Assembly: GCF_037102585.1 (NCBI RefSeq)
Contig: NW_027043830.1
Span: 620,001 to 684,000, forward strand
From: Saccharomycopsis crataegensis
Lineage: Eukaryota > Ascomycota > Saccharomycetes > Ascoideales > Saccharomycopsidaceae
DNA length: 64,000 bases
Reading direction: 5' to 3'
Part shown: positions 1-9,649 of the stretch, piece after piece
Position numbering within the stretch: the stretch's first letter is position 1
Layout of the letters: the number at the start of each line of letters is the position of its first letter
Position numbers and translations under genes: made by a program
The notes under the pieces: model-generated
Told to the model about the DNA's origin: nothing
The model's database searches: none
What the model saw: only the letters and a program-made list of their open reading frames with translations

Positions 1-545
1 GCTGAAGTTTCAGAACTAATTGGATTATCAATGGCAAGAGTTTTAGGCTCAACACTTTCAAAATTGGGTTTCTGTTTCTCGGATACTGATCGTGTTCTTA
101 ATAGACGAAGTGGATTGAGATGATGACTTATCAGCTTCTGAGAGCTGATGGTATTATTTGACTTATTACTCGATGCAGATATGGATTTTGTTAGTTGGTA
201 ATCATTAGATAGAAATCTCCTTAAGGAATTGCTTCTGCTTAAGCTTGTGCCCGATTTTTTCTTCGACAGCTTATCATTATCATCATCATTGTTATTGTTG
301 CTATTATTGAACAAATCCAAACAGTAGAGGTTATATATTGCCTTTGGGTTTCCTAGATTCAAGCCCACTTTTTCATTCAAAACCTGTTGTAATTGCTGTA
401 CATTTTGCTTATTGCTGGTTAACGATTCAACAAGATAGGTGCTGTTGTTATGATGCGGGGTATCCCGGGCAGGAGAAGAAGCCTCAAAGGAGGTCTCCGT
501 AGTCCTCAGCTTCTTTTTCCGTGAACTGAACAAGCGAAATGACAT
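1..545 (-). CDS. 5' end of an unidentified Ser/Asn-rich protein (runs off the window)
   Basis: An open frame starts at the ATG at 545 and stays open to the left edge, giving about 181 N-terminal residues; the rest lies outside. The protein opens with a basic stretch (MSFRLFSSRKKKLR) and continues as a low-complexity region rich in Ser, Asn and Lys with an Asn/Asp run near residues 80-90. No folded domain is visible in this part. Several CTG codons (for example in Lys-CTG-Arg and Lys-CTG-Ser contexts) would read Ser if the CUG-Ser code applies. Such N-termini are common in fungal kinases, GAPs and cortical proteins, but I cannot choose among them. Confidence is for the existence of the gene, not for any function. 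Confidence 0.7.
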   Translation of the reverse strand, partial: MSFRLFSSRKKKLRTTETSFEASSPARDTPHHNNSTYLVESLTSNKQNVQQLQQVLNEKVGLNLGNPKAIYNLYCLDLFNNSNNNNDDDNDKLSKKKSGTSLSRSNSLRRFLSNDYQLTKSISASSNKSNNTISSQKLISHHLNPLRLLRTRSVSEKQKPNFESVEPKTLAIDNPISSETS

Positions 546-921
546 TCCAAGTGAGAGGAATTATTCCTATTGTAATGTGCTCATCAAATGGGATTCATTA
601 TCAGTTTTTTTTTACCAATGCTCATCAGATAAAATCAACCTATTTTTCTCCATATGACAACTTGACGTCGGGGGAAGATACCGGCACGACGGGTCCTTGC
701 GCAGCGCCTGGGGGGAAACGATACTTGCTATGGGATTCCTATTGTGATAATTATATAATTAATTTTTGTCAAGTGGTATACAAGGCTTTAAAAGATAAAA
801 TTTAACAAAATGCTTGTATATATACACACACATATATATATGGTACATAGTTTATATATCATAGATAATATATGATCAGGAGGAAAAGAACCTTCTTCTT
901 TTATCTTGGCCGGAACCGCAA

Positions 922-1514
922 TTAGTTTACCTTAGAGGCTGGCTTGGATTCATGGAACAAGTGCTTATCGGTGACAGGCTTCAAGAAAGAGTAGTAAATA
1001 AACTTAGCCCCGCCAAATTGAGGTAAAGAAAGATAAAGCAAGAAACCGGTTTTGATCAACCAGTAGAATGGAACCCAGTACAAAATAGTTTTGGACCAGA
1101 ATTCAACAATATTAAGGACAGCAAAGACAACCCAGTAGATCAACAAGTCTTCATCGTCATCTTTGGTTGCGGTGTTTAAGGCCTTCAATGATAAGTAACC
1201 TGGAATAACAAACCCGGCAATGTTAGAAAGCAATTGGCCAATACCCCCAATGTTCAAGAAAGTCAATAAGAGGTAGAAACCAACAAACCCAATGACGGCA
1301 TAGGATCTTGGTAACTTAGTATTGGTTTCGAATTGGTCCAAAAGCTTGACATTGGCAAATCTCTAATAATTATAGTTAGCATTTATGTAATTTCAAAGAA
1401 TGGTAATAAAATAGCTCTGATAGGAGGTAGTCAAGGAAAAAAAAAATTGCATACACCGTCGATTTGTGACAAATGGCCTTGAAGCTTTGATTGTAAGTTT
1501 TGTTGGAATGACAT
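922..1514 (-). CDS. YOP1: Yop1, reticulon-like ER membrane-shaping protein (DP1/REEP5 family), one intron
   Basis: Yop1 is a hairpin membrane protein that shapes tubular ER and works with reticulons and the atlastin-like GTPase Sey1. Exon 1 is 1514..1455 (20 codons, MSFQQNLQSKLQGHLSQIDG) and exon 2 is 1362..922. The 92-nt intron (1363-1454) starts GTATGC, has a TGCTAAC branch site and ends TTAG. The joined protein is 166 aa; S. cerevisiae Yop1 is 180 aa and its gene also has an intron. Exon 2 carries the TB2/DP1/HVA22 domain: Lys-Leu-Pro-Arg-Ser-Tyr lead-in, two long hydrophobic hairpins (GFYLLLTFLNIGG... and LIYWVVFAVLNIVEFWSK...), the Tyr-Leu-Ser-Leu-Lys-Ala link and the Leu-Pro-Gln-Phe-Gly-Gly-Ala motif before a C-terminal amphipathic helix. 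Without the intron there is no ATG at the right place, which supports the spliced model. Confidence 0.93.
1363..1454 (-). other. Intron of YOP1
   Basis: On the minus strand the intron reads GTATGC at its 5' end, TGCTAAC about 20 nt before the acceptor (plus-strand 1375-1381) and TTAG at the 3' end. Splicing is phase 0 and joins a 20-codon first exon to the conserved membrane domain. The +6 C in the donor is a mild departure from GTATGT. Confidence 0.85.
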
Positions 1515-3269
1515 TGTTATATGATGGTAATTTACTTGCAATGGCGGAGTTATTGATAGTTTGATTGAGGAGGAGGATGTGCAACGGATGAAATTTTACA
1601 AGTTGCTGGCTGTGAATTGGTAGGGGGACTGATCCGGTAGGGTGATGATTTCTAAAAATCATATATAGACGAGGTGGTGTACAACCACAAGCCACCAACA
1701 AATACCAACAACACAGTAACTATATTTATCTATTTAATTGTTATTATTTGCATTGGATATAACAGCATAAATGCTTTACGAAAATTAAAAGTGTTCAAAA
1801 ATATAGGTTATCGAAGATGGTCAGAAAACTTCCGGGAATTTATCTTCGTAAACAGCTGTCCCTAGTTTATAGGTAGTCCAGATACGCATGGACGAACTAA
1901 TATTTCAATAAAGAGGTGATAATTGTAGTGTTGACTGTCTCGATCCCAGAAAGGATAAAACCCAAGATTGCGAGACAGGGTCAATAAGGAGAGAGTACAA
2001 TACCAATAATTTTAGCTCGTTGTCAAAGAATTAGTGTCACTTCAGGATGCAAACTACAGAGTGCGGTAACAATAACTCTGTGCGAACTATAAATAAGAGG
2101 CCTCACAGCACTTATCAGTGGCCACATATCCACGGTTGAACTATACCAATGATAGTGCCAAATTAGTCATGATTGTTAGTGATGTCAATCCATAATATCT
2201 TCTATCACCAGATACGAAGAAGCTCCGAAATACACCCCCCCCCCCATTAATGGCAAACCTGTGTTAACTATAATGGTCGATTTAAATATTGTGGATATTT
2301 GATTATTGATCAACCCCGTATTACGATTAAGATTAGAGTTAAAAAAAAAAGGATGCAGACCTTTTTATATATATCAAATAAAAACCAGAATTATATCTAC
2401 TTTGGGGGGTCTGGCTGCAGTTTCAAATAGGAGCCAGGGAAACTCTCTGACTTCTTTCGGGGGGTCGAATTTTTTACCACTAATAATGATTTTCTAGCGT
2501 ACTGGTAATAATAATAACACAAAGGGTACACATTTATCTTGCGATAAGAAAATATCTGAAGGAATACTTTTATCCACAAGGATCCTACAATAAAGGGCCT
2601 TGTAAACACAGGCACTATAACACAGATACAGCACAAAATAGCGTACAAACAATAATAAAAAAAAAATATAAGACGATACCAATTCCTTAATTAACAAAAT
2701 TACAAAAAACCGTCCAAAAGTTTTGGTTGGAATTCTCCGTCGAATAGCCCAGTTTCAGACCGCCGAGCACTGCATTGGGCGGCAGATGCAGTGTGGCCGC
2801 CCTCCGGATGGCCATCCGGGCACCGTATCCGGTGGTGTTTCGAAGTGGGTTTCATGTTATAAGCGGTGATGTTCCCACCAGTGGTTTCGTATCATCCATT
2901 GCCTCCCCACCACTTCTCTGACAATATAGATCCCAAATAGTGCTTCTTGTATAGTAGCGTGTTTTTTATTTTTAGCAATCGCTACCATATTTTAAAGCCA
3001 AAACAACTTTCTGAAACTCAAATAGTGGGAGACTGACAGAGACAGCCGCAGTAACAGAAAAAAAAAAAAATTACAAAAAGATATCTTACCTCTCCATTAT
3101 CACATATTCATTAAACGCTTGTTATCAGGAATACTATACTGATATAAATTTGGAAAGCAAAAAAAAGAGACGTCTTGATAGTATGCTTTAGCCTTTGGCT
3201 CTCCTCCTGAGAATCATATAGAAAAAGCCAACGTCCACGTTTTGATTCAATATTCCCAAATATTTCATC
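1515..3269. other. Intergenic region between divergent YOP1 and the ARM-repeat gene
   Basis: No convincing gene is visible in this 1.75-kb divergent region; the few frames of 60-80 codons have no protein-like composition. It holds a TATA-like CTATAAATAAG near 2088, an 8-bp inverted repeat (CTGTCTCG at 1935-1942 and CGAGACAG at 1971-1978), a C11 run near 2230, a GC-rich block at about 2750-2850 with a 16-bp perfect palindrome, and an A-tract near 3058. Confidence 0.6.
2804..2819. promoter_or_regulatory. 16-bp perfect palindrome, possible zinc-cluster factor site
   Basis: CCGGATGGCCATCCGG is a perfect palindrome in an unusually GC-rich island of an AT-rich promoter, about 450 bp upstream of the ARM-repeat start codon. 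It contains inverted CGG half-sites spaced by 8 bp (CGG-N8-CCG), the general form bound by dimeric Zn2Cys6 proteins. The binding role is inference; only the palindrome is seen. Confidence 0.4.
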
Positions 3270-6200
3270 ATGTTTCGCTCCAGTATGAACGCCGCCACCA
3301 GCTACAACTCTTCAATGAGTCCTGCTGAAATTGTATGTATTATATTTTGATTTACCGGAATTATTTTTTTTTTTTTTTTTGGAAGCTCATTAGTCACTAA
3401 CGCTGGTCCTTTTTAGATGAACAAGGAAATCCCTATGTTGAGGTATTCCTTGGTAGGCCATACAGGAGTCATAAAAATTCAAAAGAGAAAATCACCAATA
3501 TATTTCGCCAGACTCGCTTGTTGCTATACTCCAAGCTCTCTAAGGAAATCCAACAGTGCATCAAACAATGTCGCTTCTCTGAGAAACGGCTCTGTTAGTA
3601 ATGTGTCTTCCAGCCCAACCACTCCGAATAGCAAAAACGGCCAATATAAACCTCTAAATAGCCAACCGTCAGTTGACCCTGAATATGCTGTCGCTCGATT
3701 ATTGGAGCTTTTAAATACTGATGACGAGGAAGTAGTAGTATTGACTCTTGAAGCGATAGTTATCACCTTGATAGATAAAAAGAAGTACATAGGAACATTT
3801 ATCAAAGCTGGCCTTTTATCAAGCATTTCCAAAAGTATTTCTTCTCAAGTAGATTTAATTCGAATCTTTTCCTGTCAAACAATATCTCTAATAGCGAAAT
3901 GCTATAAAAATATCGAAGCGGTCACCAAGAATTTTTTGATTAGACCTTTAGTGGAATTACTTCAAGATGAATCTAATGAAGTGGTATTACAGGCAATTTT
4001 TGCCATTTACAATATTGCTAACGGTAATGAAACTCAAAAGCAAATCTTGATTAAAATTGGGACAGTTTCTTCAATATTGATTTTGCTAGCTTCCGGCAAT
4101 GAGTTGATCCACAAATTTTCCCTTGGAACTTTGGCTCACTTGGCTAGTGGAAATGTCTTTCAAAAGCAAACTTTGATTGAATCTTCAGTTTTAATAAGCA
4201 TATCGAAGTTTCTTGGACCGGATAACGACGATGCAATTATTATTGAAACTTTGAAAGTATTGGTTAATATTGCAAAAGGAACAAACGATCAGAAGCAAGA
4301 AATAATTGATAACACTTACCTAAAGCAAGTGGTTCCCTTGTTTGAATCTTCCAATGAACTGCTATTGAGAAAGACCATTCAATTAATCCAACATTTGGCG
4401 AATGGTAGTGTGGCTCAAAAGCAAGTTTTATTAGACAATGATGTTGTTCCCCATATTTTAACATTCATCACTTATAATGACAACATCATCCGGTTATACG
4501 CTCTAGAATGTGTTTCTAATCTTTCAAAGGGAAAAAAATCTCAAAAGAAATTTTTGGCGGAAAATATGATTTTACCAGTGATTAACACCATGATATTATC
4601 AAGAGATACGACTTTCCAAAAGCAGTCGTTACAAATAATTCAAAACTTTTCGGAAGATAGCAGCTCACTTAAACAAAGTTTAATTGATTCTGGGATTTTA
4701 AAAACCTTAATTACTCTCATAAACTCCAACAGTACAGGTATCAAAAATAGAGTGATAAAAATTTTTGAAAATGTTTCTACTGGAAACATGGGCCAAGTTC
4801 AATACTTGGTTGATGTGGGGTTAATTTCTAATATTCCAACAATTATGAAGAATTCTGGTAGTTCTATCAAGAAACATTGTCTAATTATTTTGAGTAATAT
4901 TGTCAATAATAATGACATTTACGGCAAGCAAATTGTTATTGATTGTGGGATCATGAGCTACTTGAAGAAATATTTAGTGACATCCACTGAATATTATAAA
5001 CCAGAAGTCATCAATACTACTTTTCAAATCTTGACTGGTGTTAGTGCTGGTGATAATAATCAAAAACAAGTAATTATCGATTTAGGTTTAGTGAACGTAT
5101 TTCTACCACTATTAAATAACGTTAATGAAACTATTACTACCATGTCCTTAACAGTTATAAATAATGTTGCCAAGGGAACTGATTCTCAAAGACAACATAT
5201 TGTTGACACTGGGATTTTAACATCACTACCTCCATTATTGTTCTCCTTGAATGAGGTCATCAAGAATTTAACCATTGAAATCTTGGCGTCTATTGCCAAA
5301 GGCGATGAATTTAATAAACAGGCAATTTTGGATATTGGGGCCATTGAATTGATCAAGCCAATATTGTTAAAATCAAAGGAGGACTTGGAAACCAAGAAGG
5401 CAATTCTATCAATGATTTATAGATTAACTGAAGGCACAGAGCACCAAATTAAGGCATTGGTATATTCAGGTATTTTCAAGCTATTATACCCGCTAGTCAA
5501 ACTACAAGATAAAGAAATCATTAACATATTGGTTTGTTGTGTTGAGAATGTTATTTTCCAATTTTGTTATGTGAAAAACTTTGTGAGAATTTCATTACCC
5601 ATCATTTTCGAAGGGATCCGACTATTGGATGATGAAATAACTATTCATTGTCTATCTGCAATTTCCAATATGACATTCAGCGTGGAAGGCCAAAATGAGG
5701 TGCTTCAATATGGTTTGCTTCAGGTTGTGCAATATTTACTTGATTCTACAAATGAGCAAATAAAGCACGAAATAGGGAAAATCTTTATCAACATTAGTGC
5801 TGGAGATCAATCTAAAAAGCAAGCATTGATTAATCTCAATTTACGCTCAATTTTTGGTCCACTCCTTGCGGCAATCGATATTAATACTGTTTGTGATACA
5901 GTTTGGGCAATTGAAAATTTGAGTAAAGGCCATGAAAGACAAAAACAAATTATCGCGGAATCTGGAATTCTAGAGTTGATCTTACCATTTGTTTCATCAC
6001 CAAATTACGACTTGAAATCAAGAACTTTGTCCATATTTGCCAATCTATCTGAAGGTAACTCCATATTGAAGCAGTGTCTTATTGACTGCAATGTTGTGTC
6101 AGTTGTTAAACCTTTGGTGCTTATGTTCAGCGACAATCACCTAAAGAAGGAAATCATGAAAATGGTTGCCAATATTTCTACTGGATCAGATGAACAAAAG

Positions 6201-6470
6201 AATTATTTGATCAAGATCGGATACATCGACATTTTGGTTCCATTATTGGTATTGGGTGATGAAAATATCAAACAATTGGCCACATTGACATTGAGCAAGT
6301 TATCACCAAAGTTGGATTGTTTACAAAAGCAATATTTAATTGATTCCGGAGTGCAAGAATTATTAGAGCCTTTATCTAAGGACTCTAAGAGCTCGAGAAC
6401 TAAACGTTTTTCACAGGACGCGATGTCCCATATCTTGCCAAAGACCAAAGAAACTGTCATCATTATTTGA
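3270..6470 (+). CDS. Large armadillo (ARM) repeat protein, one intron, function unknown
   Basis: Exon 1 is 3270..3332 (21 codons from an ATG after TCATC) and exon 2 is 3417..6470; the joined product is 1038 aa. After a Ser/Asn-rich N-terminal region (to about residue 100) almost the whole protein is ARM repeats of roughly 41-42 residues. Each carries a recurring signature of the form NxxxGxxxQKQxLIDxG, followed by VxxIxPLL, so about 20 units form one long solenoid. Such solenoids bind extended peptides, as in Vac8, importin-alpha and GID-complex Gid5, but the length exceeds Vac8 (578 aa) and I see no myristoylation Gly, importin-beta-binding domain or nuclear signal that would decide. A scaffold or adaptor role is inference. 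The repeats are more uniform than usual for ancient ARM proteins. Confidence 0.9.
3333..3416 (+). other. Intron of the ARM-repeat gene
   Basis: The 84-nt intron has GTATGT at the donor, CACTAAC (3395-3401) as branch site and TTTTTAG as acceptor, with a long T-run between. It is phase 0: exon 1 ends in Glu-Ile and exon 2 resumes at Met-Asn-Lys. An ATG directly follows the acceptor, so a start at 3417 is possible, but donor, branch and acceptor all fit a real intron. Confidence 0.88.
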
Positions 6471-8221
6471 TCATTGAAACTCATATTCTTATTATTACTA
6501 TGGTCGTCATTGGTGCTGATTATCTGTGCCATTCATTTATTCATTCATTACCTGTCTTATCATACGCCACATATTAGATAAATTTTTATTTGTTTTCATG
6601 CTTTGATTTTTTTTTTAATCTTTTCTATACCCTTTCTTCTTCTCCTTGAACTTTTTTTTTGATAATTATTTTTGTGATGATACATACTACAACCATATCC
6701 TGCGCTTCTCCAGTTGCACATACCCCTGTATTGTTTGTTTTTGCTTGTTCAATTTTCTGTTTTTGCCGCAATGTTTTTTTTTTTCACGATTCTTTATAGT
6801 TAGCTTAATATTTCATCTTTAGATATTCATTTCTGTAGTGTTTTGATGATATTTTAGGGTCTACAGTAAAGCTATTGTGAACAATCCAATCGGTTTTGTG
6901 TTTGCATAATAATCTGAATCTGCATGTCAAAAAACCAGCGCTTATTAAAATATATAAAGCCGGTTGGTTGGTGAATATTTCGTTTGTTATTTTTGTGTTT
7001 GTATGGCTTTCTCTCTTTCAATATCTCCACTCAACTGCTGATCTCTTACACATTGCTCTGAATCTCCCTTTAGCTAGCCACACAAAACACTCTTGCTGAC
7101 GATTATCCATCATTTTCTCAATGTGTTGATAATTACAGGACAAAGAACTTTTGGAATACATGGGTATATATTTTTTAGCTCACGGAGAAATAATACTAAC
7201 AAACTATTTCCATTAGTTACATTTTATTATTGTTGGTTGTGTGGCGTTAGTTTTGCCTGGAGGTTTACAAACATCTTAGTGGAGAGCTGTTTGAATTTGG
7301 ATATTTTTTTTTTTTTTTTTTTTGTTTTCGTTCATTTAATCACACCGGTTTGGTTTAGGTGGTATACTTTCGAACATTATTATCGGGTTGTTTCCTCTCT
7401 CTGTTGAATCGTGTATTATAATATCTACTTTTTGTTTAAAAGTTTACTATTATTTGTTTTTTTGTTCAATTTCAGTTTAACGGTTTGCTCTTTCAAAAGA
7501 ATCATTTCATTTTTTTTGTGGTATTAAAATTGATTATTGTTTTAACTTATTGCTGGTCAATTCAAGTTCTTTTTGAATTTTTGTTTTTCTTGATTTTACT
7601 TATTCCTTTGTTATTGATATTGTTGTGTTGTTGCTAACCTGCTCATCCATAATATTTTTTTGTTTCTTTTTTCTACAGGGGTACCAGGGGGAGGGTCTAT
7701 GGATTTATCTTTGGTTGTGTCTGGAATAGCTCCTGATCTGGTCTATAAAGTCATTGGGTGAAATTCATTACATATTGCTTTAATCATGGAGACTCTAAAA
7801 GATTGGTGGAGCCAAAATGGTTCTTGTCAATTTCCTTAATAACCATTGATTCAATTTGACCAATTATAGTGTCTTGGTCAGAAGAGATATACACATTCCT
7901 CCCTAATAACAAAGCATTACAATGTTGTGATTCATGGCAGAAGTTTCCAATCAAAGGCTCTACTAAAAAGTTTTTAGAAATGATGGATGTGAGTATCTGA
8001 TCTGTCTATTTTATTTTCCTGGCCAAAAAGGGTTTTTGTCTCTGTGTTATCGCAATTTTTTTTGTTTTATTTTTTTTTTTTTTTCGCCAATCCCCGTTTC
8101 TGCACGCACTCCTGCAACACTCATTTTTTTTTTTTTCCTCCAGCTGAAAAATTTCTCTCTGAGTATAACTCGAATTTACTTATCTAATTTCACACTCGAA
8201 ATATCCAAATAGCATTGCAAA
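6471..8221. other. Long intergenic stretch downstream of the ARM-repeat gene
   Basis: T-rich, 1.75 kb, with many T-runs of 8-20. Frames near 6896-7407 are made of Phe/Leu-rich low-complexity translation and look random. The only part with protein-like codons is the minus-strand segment at 7784-8005, listed separately. Part of the rest could be a long 3' UTR, a non-coding RNA or the leader of the small ORF at 8222, but nothing decides this. Confidence 0.5.
7784..8005 (-). other. Coding-like open segment without a start codon (possible exon or gene relic)
   Basis: On the minus strand an open frame runs from just after an in-frame TAG (8006-8008) to a TGA at 7784-7786, about 73 codons. Its translation has balanced composition and alternating hydrophobic/polar strands, for example EPLIGNFCHESQHCNALLLG and NVYISSDQDTIIGQIESMVI, quite unlike the low-complexity translations around it. 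There is no ATG near its beginning. The upstream TAG itself sits in AAAATAG, which could be a 3' splice site, so this may be the last exon of a spliced gene; I could not find a convincing first exon. A decayed gene is the alternative. Confidence 0.35.
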
Positions 8222-8455
8222 ATGTATGTCAAAGCTGCCACTTACAAGAAGGTCACTAGTTCGTTATTCTCCACCACTTTTCTTGTTGCATTTGGTGTTG
8301 TTGGTGTGAGTTCTCTTGTCGAGTGTCCGGCTAATCAAGTGGCCAATGAAGACAGAGATGATATAACCAAGGCAAGAAACCGCATGAGTACCAGCGAACT
8401 ATGCAAGGAACACCATCAGCAGAAGTTGAGATTGCAAAGTTCGAATCAACAGTAG
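8222..8455 (+). CDS. Small single-membrane-span protein, unidentified
   Basis: A 77-aa ORF with ATG in a good yeast context (CAAAATG). Residues 1-12 are short and basic (MYVKAATYKKVT), residues about 13-32 form one hydrophobic segment (SSLFSTTFLVAFGVVGVSSL), then a Cys-Pro motif and a charged, Gln-rich tail. The layout resembles small mitochondrial inner-membrane proteins such as respiratory assembly factors, but I do not recognise the family. The ORF contains donor-like sequences (GTATGT at its very start, GTGAGT near 8304), so splicing could change the model. It lies alone in a gene-poor stretch and its expression is unproven. Confidence 0.45.
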   Translation: MYVKAATYKKVTSSLFSTTFLVAFGVVGVSSLVECPANQVANEDRDDITKARNRMSTSELCKEHHQQKLRLQSSNQQ

Positions 8456-9649
8456 ATGCATTGCCATTTGATTTTGGGCTTTAATTATGGCGGTTGTGTT
8501 TTGGCATAGAACTGGTTGTTTTTTTTTTGATGATTAACACCAATATGCGGCCGCTGATTGGCCAGAAAGAACCACCACGCATATGGCTTGAAAATCACCA
8601 ACTTGAACTGGGGAGAAAGTTATTATTCATATTGTATTATATTGGGCTTTATTTTTCGATTTTTTCCACATTTATTCTTCGTCCTAGTTGACTGATAGAT
8701 CTTTGCTATTTTTCTTTTTTGTCTTCTGTTTGCATTGGTACGTTAGAATCTGGTTTGGTGGATGGTGCAGCAGGTGCGGCTATTACCTTATTTATTGAGG
8801 CGACTGACACCACGGTTACGGCTGATGACTACTTTGCTTATATACCAGACGTGGAGCAGGGGTTATTGATGCATTGGTGATTGAATATTCTACTTTGGAA
8901 AATGGGCGTGTCTTTACAAGCCTCGGGCCATACATGGAACCAAGAAGACACCAACCTGAAAATTAACAAAAGATGAACAGTTAAGAACAGTGTGTTTGGG
9001 CCTTGGGCCTGAAGATGGGGATACGTATGAACGAGAAATAGTGTTTTTTTTTGTTTTGTTTTTTTCTTTTCTTTAGTTTTGTGCATATTATTATTTTGTT
9101 AGCAATTGTTTTAGGGGGTTGGATCCAGCGCTGTTTGTGGATCTTGTTTTGCTTAGTATTTCAATTCTGCATTGTTGTTTGTTTTTGTTCAACATTTGTT
9201 TTTTTCGTATCTCTTATGATTTGTAACACTTTGTAGGGTTTGGTAACACGTTGATTGAGTCATAAGGACCAACAGTGGAAGGAAAAAAAGAGTAAATAAC
9301 ATAAGGAAGTTTCGCCGAAAAAATTTTCCTTTGCCGAGGTTTGCCTATACTCTGTAAGTAAATACCGTTGCTTTTTTTTTTTTTTTTTTTCGATTTTAAA
9401 TTTTCTGTTTTTTAAGGAAAAAGAAAGTTTTTTTTTTTTTTTTTTTTAACGTTACAGACATTTCTTAAATATATAATATAGAAGTGGATTAATCCTCCTA
9501 TTTACTTGTTTGCATATCAGGTCTCTGCAAGTTGGCTCACTATTTGATCTAATCTAATCTATTTTTACATATTTTTTATTTTTATTTTTTTTTTTGTGCT
9601 TTTTATCGATCGCTAACGCTGCTTGACTCAATACTCAGCAAAAATCACA
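8456..9649. other. Gene-poor stretch upstream of GLY1, including its leader
   Basis: Mostly T-rich sequence. An open plus-strand frame at 8692-8880 (62 codons, no ATG near the beginning) reads with protein-like composition (…GLVDGAAGAAITLFIEATD…) but may be chance. From about 9290 the region looks like the GLY1 leader, with a donor GTAAGT at 9354 and an acceptor at 9638 (listed separately). Confidence 0.4.
9354..9638 (+). other. Probable 5'-UTR intron of GLY1
   Basis: A consensus donor GTAAGT at 9354, long T-tracts, a GCTAAC branch sequence at 9612-9617 and the acceptor TACTCAG ending at 9638 lie just upstream of the GLY1 ATG at 9650. There is no ATG in the presumed spliced leader, so the intron would be wholly non-coding. 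This is inferred from motifs alone. Confidence 0.5.

Noticed and set aside
922-1341. YOP1 read as an intronless gene from a TTG at 1341
   Set aside because: A spliced ATG exon upstream restores the family N-terminus with proper donor, branch and acceptor.
1935-2240. LTR-like stretch starting TGTTGACTG with a TATA box and followed by a C-run
   Set aside because: No matching target duplication or paired terminus could be found; it reads equally well as the YOP1 or ARM-gene promoter.
6896-7407. Plus-strand frames downstream of the ARM gene
   Set aside because: Phe/Leu/Ile-rich translation of T-rich DNA, no domain, poor start context.
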